Counted from the stretch's first letter, positions 1 through 9,144 are shown. The stretch: DNA of 64,000 bases from Mesorhizobium onobrychidis (GCF_024707545.1 NZ_CP062229.1:2585501-2649500), one strand, 5' to 3'. A program made the numbers and translations. Notes: a model not told the origin generated them from the letters alone.

Positions 1-544
1 ACAATCGCTTTGTCCGCTGGCGGAGGGCTGGCGTCTGGGACCGGATCATGGATACACTTCGGTCGTGCGCGTGCACCAGCACGGTGCCTGTATCGCAGAC
101 AATCGCGAGCAACACATGGCTCGTTCGCGAGGCGGACTGACCAGTAAGATTCATGCGGTTGTGGACGCCGATGGTCTGCCGGTCCGCCTCGGCCTCACCC
201 CCGGGAGAGGCGCATGACAACAGGCTATGTTCGCCGCTCCTGAGGGGACTGCATCAAGGAACAATGTTGCTGGCAGATCGTGGATTCGACGCGGACTGGA
301 TCAGGCATCCTGCCAGTGAACAAGGCGCGTGGGCGAACATCCCGCCGAAACGAAATCGGATCGAGCCGATCTGCTTCAGCGCTTACCTTTACCGAGCGCG
401 CAATTTGGTCGAACGGTTCTTCAACAAATCAAGCAATGCCGACGTATCGTCACCCGATATGACAAGCTCGCCGCCAACTACCTCGCCTTCATTAAATTAG
501 CGTCAATCCGGCTCTGGCTGTGCGCTTATGAGTCCACGCCCTAG
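1..544 (+). pseudogene. IS5-family transposase remnant, multiply frameshifted and cut by the window edge
   Basis: Translating in successive frames recovers pieces of a DDE transposase: NRFVRWRRAGVWDRIMDTL at the left edge, then RVHQHGACIADNREQHM and GLTSKIHAVVDADGLPVRLG, then LLADRGFDADWI and IPPKRNRIEP, then YLYRARNLVERFFN and finally RYDKLAANYLAFIKLASIRL ending at a TAG at 542-544. An internal deletion lies near 55-65 and at least one extra base sits near 205 (gggagagg). No single frame spans the gene, so it cannot make transposase. The IS5 family assignment is from recalled motif similarity. Confidence 0.8.
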
Positions 545-663
545 CTGAACGCAAGACCGCAGTTCGAACCGGGTACCCACACCGCGGTGGAGACGCAGTT
601 CCAAGGGTGACCACGTCAACAGGCTGCAAATCTTTGCGCCCGAGGTGCGCTGCCGAACCATCG

Positions 664-2019
664 TCAACTGATTCGGATACTCGGCTGCACCAGCGCGTTG
701 ATCCGCTCCGCGAGCCACAGCACGACCGCACGGTGCCCATGGAGCGAGAGCTGGTGGCGACGGTAAAGCATAGAGTGACTCAACTGCGCGAAGCGGCCCT
801 TGATGAAGCCCCCTTTGAAAAACCCGAAGCGGCCCAGCGTCCCGAAGGCATTGTATTCGCTGAGCGCTACCAATGCGCCGAAGTCGCGGAAGTTGAATGG
901 CGGCACCGGCGTGCCTTTCCGGAGCAAAACCGGCAGATGGCGGATCAGATGCAGCGCCTGTTGGCTGGCGACCTGGGCAGTGGCCGGTAGCGGTCGGTCT
1001 GCACCTTTTGGCACAAGAGTCGCGCAGTCTCCCAAAGCGAAGATGTGCTGCTCGCCCTCGGCCATCAAGTCAGGGCCAACCACGATTTGGCCAGCGCGGT
1101 TCAATACCAGCCCGCTCTCGTGGAAGCTGCAGGACGCCCGGATCCCTGCTGCCCAGACCTTCAGCGCCGCGGGCACGCGTGCGCCGCCTTCGAGCAGGTA
1201 ACCTCCCGGATCGGCCGCGAGCACCTTCACGCCAGTGCGCACGTCTACGCCCAGCTCGCGCAGTTGGGACTCCACAGAGGTGGACACCTTTTCAGGAAAT
1301 GCGCCGAGGATGCGCGGTGCCGCTTCCAGCAGGGTCACCCGCAGGCGGCAGCGGATCTCCGTGTTGCCGTAGGCTGATGCCAACTCGACCATCCGGCTCA
1401 GCTCGGCAGCCAGCTCGACGCCAGTCGCGCCGCCGCCGACGATGGCAATATTAATGTTATCGCCCTCCGCCAAGCTGCGCACTACCCCCGCGCGCAGCCG
1501 GGTGTTGAAGGCGTCAGCCTGGTCCGGACTGTCGATGAAGTGGCAGTGCTCGGCCACGCCGGGCGTACCAAAATCGTTCGCACGGCTGCCGTAGGCTAGA
1601 ACCAGCAGGTCATAGTCCAAGTCGCGGCCCAGCGCGACCACCTCGCCGCCTGCGCTCAGCCGCGCGAGCCGTATGCGCCGCGCCGTCCGGTCGATCGCAT
1701 CGACCTTTCCGGGTACGTACTCGAAATGATGCGCGCGTGCGTGCGCAAGGTATTGCACCTGCTGCTGGTAGATGTTCCAGGTGCCAGCCGCGAAGGTATG
1801 CAGCATCGGCTTCCAGACATGGATCCAGCTACGGTCGATCAGGCTGATCCGCGCTCTACCGCGGCGGCCCAGCGTCTCTCCTAGTCGGGTTGCAAGGATC
1901 AGGCCGGCGACACCACCGCCAACGATGATGACGTGTGGTCGTTGTTCACGCGGCGTTGACTTCACCAATGGCTCTGCATTCGGGGCTTGGGCACTGTGGT
2001 CGGAGGTTCGTAGTGGCAT
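664..2019 (-). CDS. ndh: Type II NADH dehydrogenase (NDH-2), FAD-dependent
   Basis: A 451-residue single-subunit NADH:quinone oxidoreductase of the inner membrane that passes electrons from NADH to quinone without pumping protons. An N-terminal FAD-binding Rossmann motif (VIIVGGGVAGLILATRLG, about residues 30-47) is followed by a second dinucleotide motif for NADH (IAIVGGGATGVELAAEL, about 190-206) and a C-terminal FAD contact motif (HIFALGDCA). The length fits the family. It is transcribed away from the plus-strand operon that starts at 2341; the 320-base gap holds two palindromic operator-like sites, so both may share a regulator. Confidence 0.9.
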   Translation of the reverse strand: MPLRTSDHSAQAPNAEPLVKSTPREQRPHVIIVGGGVAGLILATRLGETLGRRGRARISLIDRSWIHVWKPMLHTFAAGTWNIYQQQVQYLAHARAHHFEYVPGKVDAIDRTARRIRLARLSAGGEVVALGRDLDYDLLVLAYGSRANDFGTPGVAEHCHFIDSPDQADAFNTRLRAGVVRSLAEGDNINIAIVGGGATGVELAAELSRMVELASAYGNTEIRCRLRVTLLEAAPRILGAFPEKVSTSVESQLRELGVDVRTGVKVLAADPGGYLLEGGARVPAALKVWAAGIRASCSFHESGLVLNRAGQIVVGPDLMAEGEQHIFALGDCATLVPKGADRPLPATAQVASQQALHLIRHLPVLLRKGTPVPPFNFRDFGALVALSEYNAFGTLGRFGFFKGGFIKGRFAQLSHSMLYRRHQLSLHGHRAVVLWLAERINALVQPSIRIS

Positions 2020-2085
2020 GCGTCAAGCTCCTATAAAACGCCAGCAGTTTCCGTCCGACATTTAAGCACTGCGCTGCATTTTGAA

Positions 2086-2154
2086 TGTTCGATTGTATCG
2101 AACACCGAGTTCGCTGAACCATCTGATGTTCGATTTTCCAGAACACCGGGTTCG
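2086..2154. promoter_or_regulatory. Tandem palindromic operator-like sites between ndh and the DyP operon
   Basis: The first site is TGTTCGATTGTATCGAACA (2086-2104), a perfect 8-base inverted repeat around TGT. The second, TGTTCGATTTTCCAGAACA (2127-2145), keeps only the five outer bases of each arm. Both are followed by CCG(A/G)GTTCG, so the pair forms two direct repeats of about 28 bases set 41 bases apart, close to four helical turns. The layout suits a dimeric repressor or activator acting on the divergent promoters. The regulator is not encoded in the window and its family is unknown. Confidence 0.6.
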
Positions 2155-2340
2155 TGAATGAGAACTCCCAATCTGGTCCCGTCGGAGTTACTTGATGGCT
2201 ACCGGGTCTATGACCAAGCAGCGGAAACAATTCGTCTGCACGAATTTGATTGGAAACTGTCCTGTCGGGTCCAAGCGACCACTAACCTACCCACAGCCGT
2301 GGAAATCGATCCACACTGTATTCTAAGAGAGGTTTTCTCA

Positions 2341-3075
2341 ATGACTGACAAGCACGACACTTCAACAGTCCGGTCCGGACCAAGCACAAGCCCCGCGTCT
2401 TGGGACCTGCGTCACCCCGGCTCCATCATGAGAGGCGCCAACGGCGAGGAGATCCACGAATTCTTGGGCATGTGGCCCCTCAAGCCCGATGCCGACCTCG
2501 TTGGACTCAGAGATGCGCTGAGCCGCGAGGCACCTTTCTGGGGAGGGCCCGGAAAGACGTTCTCCGAGGCGACGACGCACCTTGGCCTGATCCGGACGGC
2601 GCGCTGGTTCGTCGGCACCAGCACCGAGTTCGGTCCCACTCTCTACTTCGTCTCGCAGTTCGATAGCAGCCTGGAGAAGTACTTCGACGACTTCGTGCTC
2701 AACGGGAAGACGAATCTCGAGAAGATCTGGGGCACGTGCATCGGCTGTCCGACGGGCCCGAACGCGACGGCGCGAGACATCGTGCAGTACGTCGCGCGCG
2801 GGCAGATCAAAACTCTGGTCTGTTACGACGCCCTTCCGAGCCTCACCCTGGGCCAGATCCAGAAGATGGCCGACTGGTACCAGAAGACGCAGAAGTTCCA
2901 GCGCGCGGTCTTCGCCGGCGACGGCAACCTCGAGGACAAGGTCAACGCCTTCTTCGCCGAGCTGGCCAAGCCCTACCCATTCGTACCGAGCGGCGCCGAC
3001 ATCGACGCCGACGTCGCGAACGAGCAGCAGTTCACCGACGTGCCCGAGCGGTTGGGCGTGAAGAAGGCCGCGTAG
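2341..3075 (+). CDS. DyP-associated partner protein of unknown function
   Basis: 244 residues; start chosen at the ATG preceded by AAGAGAGG, since the longer upstream frame has no good ribosome site and runs through the operator region. No signal peptide or membrane segment. The pattern LKPDADLVGLRDAL ... LIRTARWFVG ... LYFVSQFDSSLEKYFDDF ... IWGTCIGCP resembles proteins I recall encoded next to or fused with DyP peroxidases (typical wording LLFTSNFDG..DAYL...IWGHCVGYP). Two cysteines (CIGC) sit in the most conserved block. It is first in the operon, 27 bases before the DyP gene, so a functional pairing is inferred. Confidence 0.65.
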   Translation: MTDKHDTSTVRSGPSTSPASWDLRHPGSIMRGANGEEIHEFLGMWPLKPDADLVGLRDALSREAPFWGGPGKTFSEATTHLGLIRTARWFVGTSTEFGPTLYFVSQFDSSLEKYFDDFVLNGKTNLEKIWGTCIGCPTGPNATARDIVQYVARGQIKTLVCYDALPSLTLGQIQKMADWYQKTQKFQRAVFAGDGNLEDKVNAFFAELAKPYPFVPSGADIDADVANEQQFTDVPERLGVKKAA

Positions 3076-3102
3076 ACGGTCTGGCGTGGAAGGGGCGCGA
3101 TC

Positions 3103-4521
3103 ATGAGCACTCGAGCTACGAGGCGAAGTCTGGCCGCCTCTGATTTGAAGGACCACCTTCACGATATCCAGGACAACGTGGTCGCGCCCATCCTCATGCG
3201 CTACGGGCGCCACATCTTCGTGAAATTCACCGACGGCGCGAAGGCGCGCGAGTGGTTGCGCAATCTGCGCGACCGCGTCAACGCGCGGCAGCAAGAGCAC
3301 GGCACGCGATTCACGGTCAACATCGCGTTCACCTACGAGGGGCTGAAGGCGATCGGGCTCTCCCGGCCGTCACTCGCAAGCTTTCCCGAGGCGTTTCGCG
3401 TCGGGATGCGGGGCCGTGCGCGCGTCGTGGGCGATGTCGGGCCGCACGCGCCGGAGCACTGGCAGGGCGGCCTCGGCGGTCCCGACATCCATGCGATGGC
3501 CTGGCTTCGCACCGATTCCGACGACGGCCGCGAAGAGGCGATGCGAATCTTTCGCGCCGAGCTGGAGGCGACCGGCGGTGTCGAGATCCGCTTCGTTCAG
3601 GATACGATGGCATTGGCGCATGAAAACGGGATCGGATCGGAAGGCCAGCATTTCGGTTTTGTTGATCCGATCTCGGAGCCGCCGATGGAGGGGGCGAATG
3701 TACCTTCCTATCCTGGCGATGGTGTGCTGGAGCCAGACGGCACGTGGCGTCCGCTGAAACCGGGCGAGTTCCTGCTGGGTTACGAGGATGAGGCCGACCC
3801 GGCCGGCGCGCAGGCGCCCGAGCCGTTCGAACTGCGGCTGAACGGAACGTACCTCGTCTTCCGCAAACTCTACCAAGACGTCGCGGCATTTCGGCGATAT
3901 TTGGCGACGGCCGCGAAAGCGCTCTACGGTTCCGACGACCATAATCATCAGGAACTGGTTGCGGCCAAGATGATGGGCCGCTGGCGCAGCGGGTGCCCGC
4001 TCGATCTGTCGCCCGACAAGGACGACCCGGCGATCGCGGCGGACCCGCAGCGTCGCAACAACTTCACCTATGCCGGCGACGACGAAGGCCTGCGGTGCCC
4101 GCTAGGTTCGCACCTGCGTCGCAGCAATCCGCGGACGACGCCCTTGAAGCGCGCGACCGCGGTGAGGCGGCACCGATTGATCAGGCGAGGCGTCGAGTAC
4201 GGTCCGCTTCTGAGCGAAGGCGCGCTCGAGGACGACGGCGTCGATCGCGGCCTGATCAACATGTTCATCCAGGCCGATGTCGAACGGCAGTTTGAGTTCG
4301 TCCAGAAGGAATGGATGAAGAGCGGCGAGTTCATCGGACTTGATCCGAACGAGCAGGATCCGATCAATGGTGTCGGCGGCGAAGGTTCGCAAATGCTGGT
4401 GCCTGGCGCCACCCAACCGTTCCTGTTCGATCTGCCGAACTTCATCAAAGTGAAGGGTGGCGAATATCTGTTCGTTCCAGGGCTGAAAGCCCTCGAAGGC
4501 TTGATCGAGCAGAAATTCTGA
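3103..4521 (+). CDS. DyP-type heme peroxidase
   Basis: 472 residues, the long form of the dye-decolorizing peroxidase family, which uses hydrogen peroxide to oxidise organic substrates. The distal motif reads HFGFVDPISEP: the catalytic Asp of GxxDG is kept but the final Gly is Pro. The proximal heme-ligand region is CPLGSHLRRSNPR, with the His and Arg residues expected, followed by LIRRGVEYG, another family hallmark. No signal peptide, so cytoplasmic. DyPs are frequent encapsulin cargo, but I see neither an encapsulin gene nor an obvious C-terminal targeting tail here. The gene lies 19 bases before the DUF4331 gene. Confidence 0.85.
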   Translation: MSTRATRRSLAASDLKDHLHDIQDNVVAPILMRYGRHIFVKFTDGAKAREWLRNLRDRVNARQQEHGTRFTVNIAFTYEGLKAIGLSRPSLASFPEAFRVGMRGRARVVGDVGPHAPEHWQGGLGGPDIHAMAWLRTDSDDGREEAMRIFRAELEATGGVEIRFVQDTMALAHENGIGSEGQHFGFVDPISEPPMEGANVPSYPGDGVLEPDGTWRPLKPGEFLLGYEDEADPAGAQAPEPFELRLNGTYLVFRKLYQDVAAFRRYLATAAKALYGSDDHNHQELVAAKMMGRWRSGCPLDLSPDKDDPAIAADPQRRNNFTYAGDDEGLRCPLGSHLRRSNPRTTPLKRATAVRRHRLIRRGVEYGPLLSEGALEDDGVDRGLINMFIQADVERQFEFVQKEWMKSGEFIGLDPNEQDPINGVGGEGSQMLVPGATQPFLFDLPNFIKVKGGEYLFVPGLKALEGLIEQKF

Positions 4522-4540
4522 GAGTTGGGAAGTAGGTATC

Positions 4541-5662
4541 ATGTCAGACCATTTCAGCGGCCCTGCGGTATTGGGCGATCCAGCAGTGGACATCACTGAT
4601 TTCTACGCGTTTGCGAGTCCCGAACGACCGGGAAATCTCGTCCTGATCATGGATGTGTTTCCGATGGCGACGTCGCAGTCCTACTTCAGCGATGTTGTCA
4701 ACCACCGGTTTCGACTGCGGCCGCTGACGCGATCGGCCGGGAGCGTTACCTGTGGAGCGGCAGAAGAAACGATCGACATCCGTTTCAGTGATGTGCCGGA
4801 AGAAACTGCGGTTCAGAAAGGGCACATCGTCACATCCAATGGGCGCGAGGCGAGCTTTGTCGTCGGGAAGCCGTTCGAACAGGACGGCTTGCGCGTCTTC
4901 GCGGGACTGGTCAGCGACCCGTTCTTCATGGATGTCGAGGCCACGCTTCGCACCGATATTTCGGGCAAGCTGTCCTTCAACACAGCTACAAACACCGTTC
5001 AGTTTCGCGACGTCTTGTCGATCGTCGTCGAGGTGCCGTTTGCGCCAATAGTTGAACGATTCGACGGCGTGACACTGACCGCCGCTATCTCGGAGATCGT
5101 CGTTACGCGCCGGGGCAAGCCGATCCGCCTCGAACGCCTCGGGCGGCCGGAGATCAAGAACGTCGTGATTGCAAACTCAGCTCGCGATCCGCGCACGAGG
5201 GGGGTCGAACTTCGCGATCTCTACAATCGGGAGGACGCTTTCGCGCTTTCCAGGGAGTATCGGTCCCTTTACGAGTCACGTCTCGATGCGAACCTGGCCT
5301 TCTGGGATGGTCTCGACAGCAAGACTGCATGGCCGTCTGAGCCGGACGGGCGCCACCCGTTGCGCGATCTGCTCATGGACGATTTTCTCATCCTCGATCT
5401 CGGGCAAGCATTCGCCCCCGGAAGCTTCCTCGAGATCGAGCGCGCGCTGATCGACAACCGGCCGCACGCGAGCGCCGGCGGCCGCTGGCTCGACGACGAC
5501 ATTCTCGACGAGCTGCTCACGTTGCTTGCCAATGGTGGGCGAGGCGAGCGGCTGGGCGACGGGGTCGATGCCCCCACGAAACCGGCCAGCCGAACCTTTC
5601 CTTACGTACGCGAGCCTAACCGGCGAGCCGACCTCCCCCTACCCGAATTTCTGAGGAGTTGA
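4541..5662 (+). CDS. DUF4331 domain protein
   Basis: 373 residues beginning SDHFSGPAVLGDPAVDITDFYAF.SPERPGNLVLIMDV, the hallmark N-terminus of DUF4331 proteins. Function of the family is not established. No signal peptide is visible, whereas several members I recall are exported. The C-terminal part has an acidic segment (WLDDDILDELLTLL) followed by GVDAPTKPASRTFPYV. It lies between the DyP peroxidase and an acetoacetate decarboxylase-like gene with gaps of 19 and 2 bases, so all are almost certainly on one transcript. Confidence 0.8.
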   Translation: MSDHFSGPAVLGDPAVDITDFYAFASPERPGNLVLIMDVFPMATSQSYFSDVVNHRFRLRPLTRSAGSVTCGAAEETIDIRFSDVPEETAVQKGHIVTSNGREASFVVGKPFEQDGLRVFAGLVSDPFFMDVEATLRTDISGKLSFNTATNTVQFRDVLSIVVEVPFAPIVERFDGVTLTAAISEIVVTRRGKPIRLERLGRPEIKNVVIANSARDPRTRGVELRDLYNREDAFALSREYRSLYESRLDANLAFWDGLDSKTAWPSEPDGRHPLRDLLMDDFLILDLGQAFAPGSFLEIERALIDNRPHASAGGRWLDDDILDELLTLLANGGRGERLGDGVDAPTKPASRTFPYVREPNRRADLPLPEFLRS

Positions 5663-5664
5663 AC

Positions 5665-6498
5665 ATGCAATCGTTGACAGGCAACAGCCCCGTCGTGCCG
5701 GGCGCTGCATCCGGGACTAACAAGTTCCTGCAATATCCGGTGATGCCGACGTTGAGGCCCGCCTATCCGCGCGGTCCCTGGCACTACAAGGACATGCACC
5801 AGCTCGTCGTCACATACGAGAGCACTGCGGAAGCTGTGCGCGCGGTTGTACCACCACCTCTCCAACCTGCCGACGGCAACCGCGTCACGATGGAATGGCG
5901 GCGGATGAGCGAGGTCAGCGGATTCGGGCCGTACACCGAGGTCGGCCATTCAGTGGCGTGCACGTTCGAGGGCAAGCCGGCCATCTACGTCTTCCAGGCA
6001 TTCCTCGACAGCGAATCGCCGACGCTCGCCGGCCGGGAGATCCTCGGCTTCCCCAAGCGGTATGGCGAGCCCGACCTAAAGACGGTGCGCGAGGTGCTGA
6101 CGGGCACCCTCAATTATGGCGGCGTGCAAGTCGCGCTTGCGACGATGCCGTATCGCGCGGTCGACCTGTCGGATCGTTTAGCCGAGATAGAGCAGGAGCT
6201 GCAGACCACCCAGCTCGTGCTCAAGCTGCTTCCCGACGTTGACAACCATACGCCCAAGGTCGCCCAGCTCATCCGCGTCGGTATCTACAATGTCAAACTG
6301 AAGGGCGCCTGGGGAGGGCCCGCAGAGCTGTTCATGGTCCCGCACGTCGGCTGCCCGGTGGCGGCGCTTCCGGTCGTGCGCGTGCTCGAGGGTCGACAGC
6401 ATTTCTGGGACATGACTCTGAGCGACGGTCAAGTTGTCCACGACTACCTTGCGGTCGAGCGTGAGAACGCGCTGAAGGCGGCGGCCGCCCTGCTGTGA
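5665..6498 (+). CDS. Acetoacetate decarboxylase-fold protein
   Basis: 277 residues. The block GREILGFPKRYGEP matches the active-site loop of acetoacetate decarboxylase, where the first Lys forms the Schiff base with the keto acid. The neighbouring second Lys that lowers its pKa in the clostridial enzyme is Arg here, so either decarboxylation chemistry is retained with a positive neighbour or the protein works on a different beta-keto substrate. The ATG at 5665 has GAGGAG five to ten bases upstream and sits two bases after the DUF4331 stop. Members of this family also act as hydratase-aldolases, so the substrate is open. Confidence 0.75.
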   Translation: MQSLTGNSPVVPGAASGTNKFLQYPVMPTLRPAYPRGPWHYKDMHQLVVTYESTAEAVRAVVPPPLQPADGNRVTMEWRRMSEVSGFGPYTEVGHSVACTFEGKPAIYVFQAFLDSESPTLAGREILGFPKRYGEPDLKTVREVLTGTLNYGGVQVALATMPYRAVDLSDRLAEIEQELQTTQLVLKLLPDVDNHTPKVAQLIRVGIYNVKLKGAWGGPAELFMVPHVGCPVAALPVVRVLEGRQHFWDMTLSDGQVVHDYLAVERENALKAAAALL

Positions 6499-6566
6499 AC
6501 GCGCGCGCCGCTGAGTGCGGCGGCTCGCTCCTAATGAATCCTCCAATCGCAACCTGGGAAATTCGA

Positions 6567-7190
6567 ATGACCATCACTGTAGACCGAAAGAGTCTGGGCC
6601 GCGGTGAGCCGCTCGGCGCCGCCGCCATGGCCCAGCTGTTCACCGAAGCGCGGACACACCACCATTTCCGCGAACTTGCCGTTCCTGGCACGCTTCTGCG
6701 CGAAGCGCTCGACCTCGCCAAGATGGGTCCGACCGCGGCGAACCAGCAGCCGCTGCGCGCGCTCTTCCTGCGCTCAACGGACGCTAAGGAGCGGCTGCGT
6801 CCGGCGCTCATGCCCGGCAATGTCGAAAAGACCATGGCAGCACCGGTCGTCGCGATCATGGGCCATGCCGTCGACTTTTATCAACAGCTGCCGTTCCTGT
6901 TCCCGCACGCCGATGCGAAGAGCTTGTTTGCCGGCAATCCGGAGTTCGCTGCGCGCAGTGCTGCGCAGAATGGAACCCTTCAGGTCGCCTACTTCATTCT
7001 CGCGCTGCGCGCCGTCGGCTTGGATGCGGGTCCGATGACCGGGTTTGACCCGGCCAAGGTCGAGCAGGAGTTCTTCCCCGACGGCAAGATAAAGGCCAAC
7101 GTAATCATCAACATCGGCTACGGCAACGACGCCAAGGTGTTCCCGCGCGGCCCGCGGTTCTCATTCGACGAGATGGCGACGATCCTCTGA
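6567..7190 (+). CDS. Nitroreductase-family reductase, RutE/HadB-like
   Basis: 207 residues of the FMN-dependent nitroreductase fold. The segment ARTHHHFRELAVP near the N-terminus and MGPTAANQQPLRALFL are typical of the RutE subgroup, which reduces malonic semialdehyde to 3-hydroxypropionate using NADH. The pattern PMTGFDPAKVEQEFFPDG.IKANVIINIGYG also matches this subgroup. I chose ATG 6567 over upstream in-frame starts because it is where homology begins and TGGGA precedes it. No other rut genes are present, so a pyrimidine-degradation role is not supported here; reduction of a small aldehyde or enal is a fair inference. Confidence 0.75.
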   Translation: MTITVDRKSLGRGEPLGAAAMAQLFTEARTHHHFRELAVPGTLLREALDLAKMGPTAANQQPLRALFLRSTDAKERLRPALMPGNVEKTMAAPVVAIMGHAVDFYQQLPFLFPHADAKSLFAGNPEFAARSAAQNGTLQVAYFILALRAVGLDAGPMTGFDPAKVEQEFFPDGKIKANVIINIGYGNDAKVFPRGPRFSFDEMATIL

Positions 7191-7264
7191 GGCCGCAACC
7201 CAAAAAGGGGCGTCGCGCCCGTAGTCGCGGAGCCCACCCCATCGTCACAACAGGAGAATTGGAT

Positions 7265-8050
7265 ATGAACTCTTTGAAGGGCAAGGGCGCCGTCGTCACC
7301 GGCGCAGCATCAGGCATCGGCAAGGCGATTGCGGCCGGGTTCGTTGAAGCTGGCGCTAGCGTACTGCTCTGTGATCTCAACGCCAATGCGCTCGATGCCG
7401 CCGCCCGCGAGATGGGCGATCACGCGGTCGGCCGCGTCACCGACGTGTCGGACGAGGACCAGGTCGAAGGCGCGATGCACGCGGCTCGCGAGGCATTCGG
7501 GTCGCTGGACATCGTGGTCAACTGCGCGGGCTTTGGCGCCATTGTGCCGCTGACCGAACTCACCGGTGACAAGTGGAAATCCGTCCAGGCCGTGACTCTC
7601 GGCGGCGTCTTCTACGGGGTAAAGCACGCGGCCCGGCAGATGCTCGAGCAAGGACGCCCCGGTGTCATCATCAATATCTCGTCGGTGAACGCACGGCAGC
7701 CGGGCGAGGGGCAGGTGGCCTATTGCGCGGCAAAGGCCGGCGTCGACATGATCACGCGCTGCGGCGCGCTGGAACTTGGCGGTCGCGGCATCCGTGTCGT
7801 CGGCATCGCGCCAGGCCTGGTGGAGACACCGTTGACGCGGAAGGAGTTGGAAGATCCCGCTAAGCGCGAGCTCTTCTTGAACATCATCCCGATGAAGCGC
7901 GCGGTTGAAGCGAAAGAAATTGCTGCGGCCGCCGTGTTTCTCGCGTCGGACAACGCTAGATCCATCAACGGGGATACGATTGCGATAGACGGCGGTTCGT
8001 TGACGTGCGGCTACCCGGCACTGCTCACCGGTCTAAAGAAAACATCATGA
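7265..8050 (+). CDS. Short-chain dehydrogenase/reductase (SDR)
   Basis: 261 residues, classical SDR. Cofactor motif VVTGAASGIGKAIA near residue 12, NCAGFGA near 85, catalytic Ser in NISSVNARQ and the YCAAK motif (Tyr and Lys of the catalytic tetrad), then PGLVETPLT and a C-terminal IDGGSLTCGY. LLCDLNANALD after strand beta-2 places an Asp where NAD-preferring enzymes have it. The start has CAGGAGAA seven bases upstream. The stop codon overlaps the start of the TPR gene by four bases (ATGA), implying translational coupling. Substrate unknown. Confidence 0.85.
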   Translation: MNSLKGKGAVVTGAASGIGKAIAAGFVEAGASVLLCDLNANALDAAAREMGDHAVGRVTDVSDEDQVEGAMHAAREAFGSLDIVVNCAGFGAIVPLTELTGDKWKSVQAVTLGGVFYGVKHAARQMLEQGRPGVIINISSVNARQPGEGQVAYCAAKAGVDMITRCGALELGGRGIRVVGIAPGLVETPLTRKELEDPAKRELFLNIIPMKRAVEAKEIAAAAVFLASDNARSINGDTIAIDGGSLTCGYPALLTGLKKTS

Positions 8051-9144
8051 CCAATACCGGGCGTTATACCAGCGGTCCAATCGTCCTCGCCAATCTTGCG
8101 GCATCGATCGATAGTCTGGAGCTTCGTCGTGCGGAAGGTGCGGCCTTCGATAATCTGGTAGCGCTGTCGAAGTTGCTTTTCATTCGAGGTGACGTGCTTG
8201 GTCGTATGGCGGATAACGAGCGGGCGGAACTCATCGCCACGGAGGCGATTGCGTCGTCGCCTGATGCAGCAACTGGGTTCTATATCCGTGCACGGCTCGC
8301 TGGGCGTTTTCATCGCTTTGAGGAAGCGAGCGTGCATCTCGATCAAGCGTTCGCAGCCGGATATCCCCGAAACAAGATTGATGCCGAAAAGGCGGCGCTG
8401 CTGCAGGCGACAGGACGATACGATGCCGCGCTCCTCCTACGTGACAGACTAGTGCAGGACGATCCCGGGATTCACACGCTTGGCGCGCTGGCATCACTCC
8501 TGGCGGAAATGGATCGATGGGCGACGGCGGAAGCCACCTATGCGGCTGCAATCGATGCCGACGATGGCGTGTCGCCGCTCCCATGCAGCCAGTTGCTGTT
8601 TGAATGGGGCGTGAGCGCGATGCGCAGTGGTGATCTGGACCGGGCGGACGCTATCTTCGCTGAACTCGAGGCCATTTTGCCCGGGCACGTTCCAGGACGA
8701 GGACATCGCGCGGAAGTTGCGCTCGGGCGCGGACAATTGCAGCTCGCACTGATGCTCGTCACGCCGTTGCTCGAAACCTCCGACGATCCGGAATATCGCG
8801 CCACCTATGCAGAGATCCTAGCCGCGCATGGCAACGCCAAGGCTACGCGCGAAGCGGAACGTGCGGCATCAGCCTACGAAGTGTTGCTGGCGCGACGGCC
8901 CGAGGCCTACGCCGACCACGCGGCTGCCTTTTTCATAGGCATCGGTAACCGACCGCAGCGGGCGGTCGAACTGGCATTGGCCAATCGGAAACTCCGCGAT
9001 ACACCGCGCTCGCGGAACCTTCTAGCCAAGGCGCTGCGCAACGCAGCGAGTTTGGCCGGTGCGGGCAGCACGCATGTCTCCAATCTCATGTCGCTAAGAG
9101 GGACCGGGCACCGGTTCGGGCATCCTCAGGGAGCCACAAGGTGA
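8047..9144 (+). CDS. Tetratricopeptide-repeat-like protein
   Basis: 365 residues, entirely helical in appearance and without signal peptide or membrane segments. Repeating 34-residue-like units rich in Ala, Leu and Arg can be read from about residue 60 to 300, for example FYIRARLAGRFHRFEEASVHLDQAFAAGYP and WATAEATYAAAIDADDG, typical of TPR helices. TPRs act as scaffolds for protein partners, so this may assemble the operon's enzymes; that is inference. It is coupled at both ends: its ATG overlaps the SDR stop and its TGA overlaps the GTG of the next gene. Confidence 0.65.
   Translation: MTNTGRYTSGPIVLANLAASIDSLELRRAEGAAFDNLVALSKLLFIRGDVLGRMADNERAELIATEAIASSPDAATGFYIRARLAGRFHRFEEASVHLDQAFAAGYPRNKIDAEKAALLQATGRYDAALLLRDRLVQDDPGIHTLGALASLLAEMDRWATAEATYAAAIDADDGVSPLPCSQLLFEWGVSAMRSGDLDRADAIFAELEAILPGHVPGRGHRAEVALGRGQLQLALMLVTPLLETSDDPEYRATYAEILAAHGNAKATREAERAASAYEVLLARRPEAYADHAAAFFIGIGNRPQRAVELALANRKLRDTPRSRNLLAKALRNAASLAGAGSTHVSNLMSLRGTGHRFGHPQGATR

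Noticed and set aside
2362..3300. Minus-strand frame of 312 codons over the DyP partner gene
   Set aside because: Shadow of the operon genes; strand and ribosome sites favour the plus-strand genes.
3103..4521. DyP peroxidase as encapsulin cargo
   Set aside because: No encapsulin shell gene in the window and no typical C-terminal targeting peptide on this protein (it ends LEGLIEQKF).
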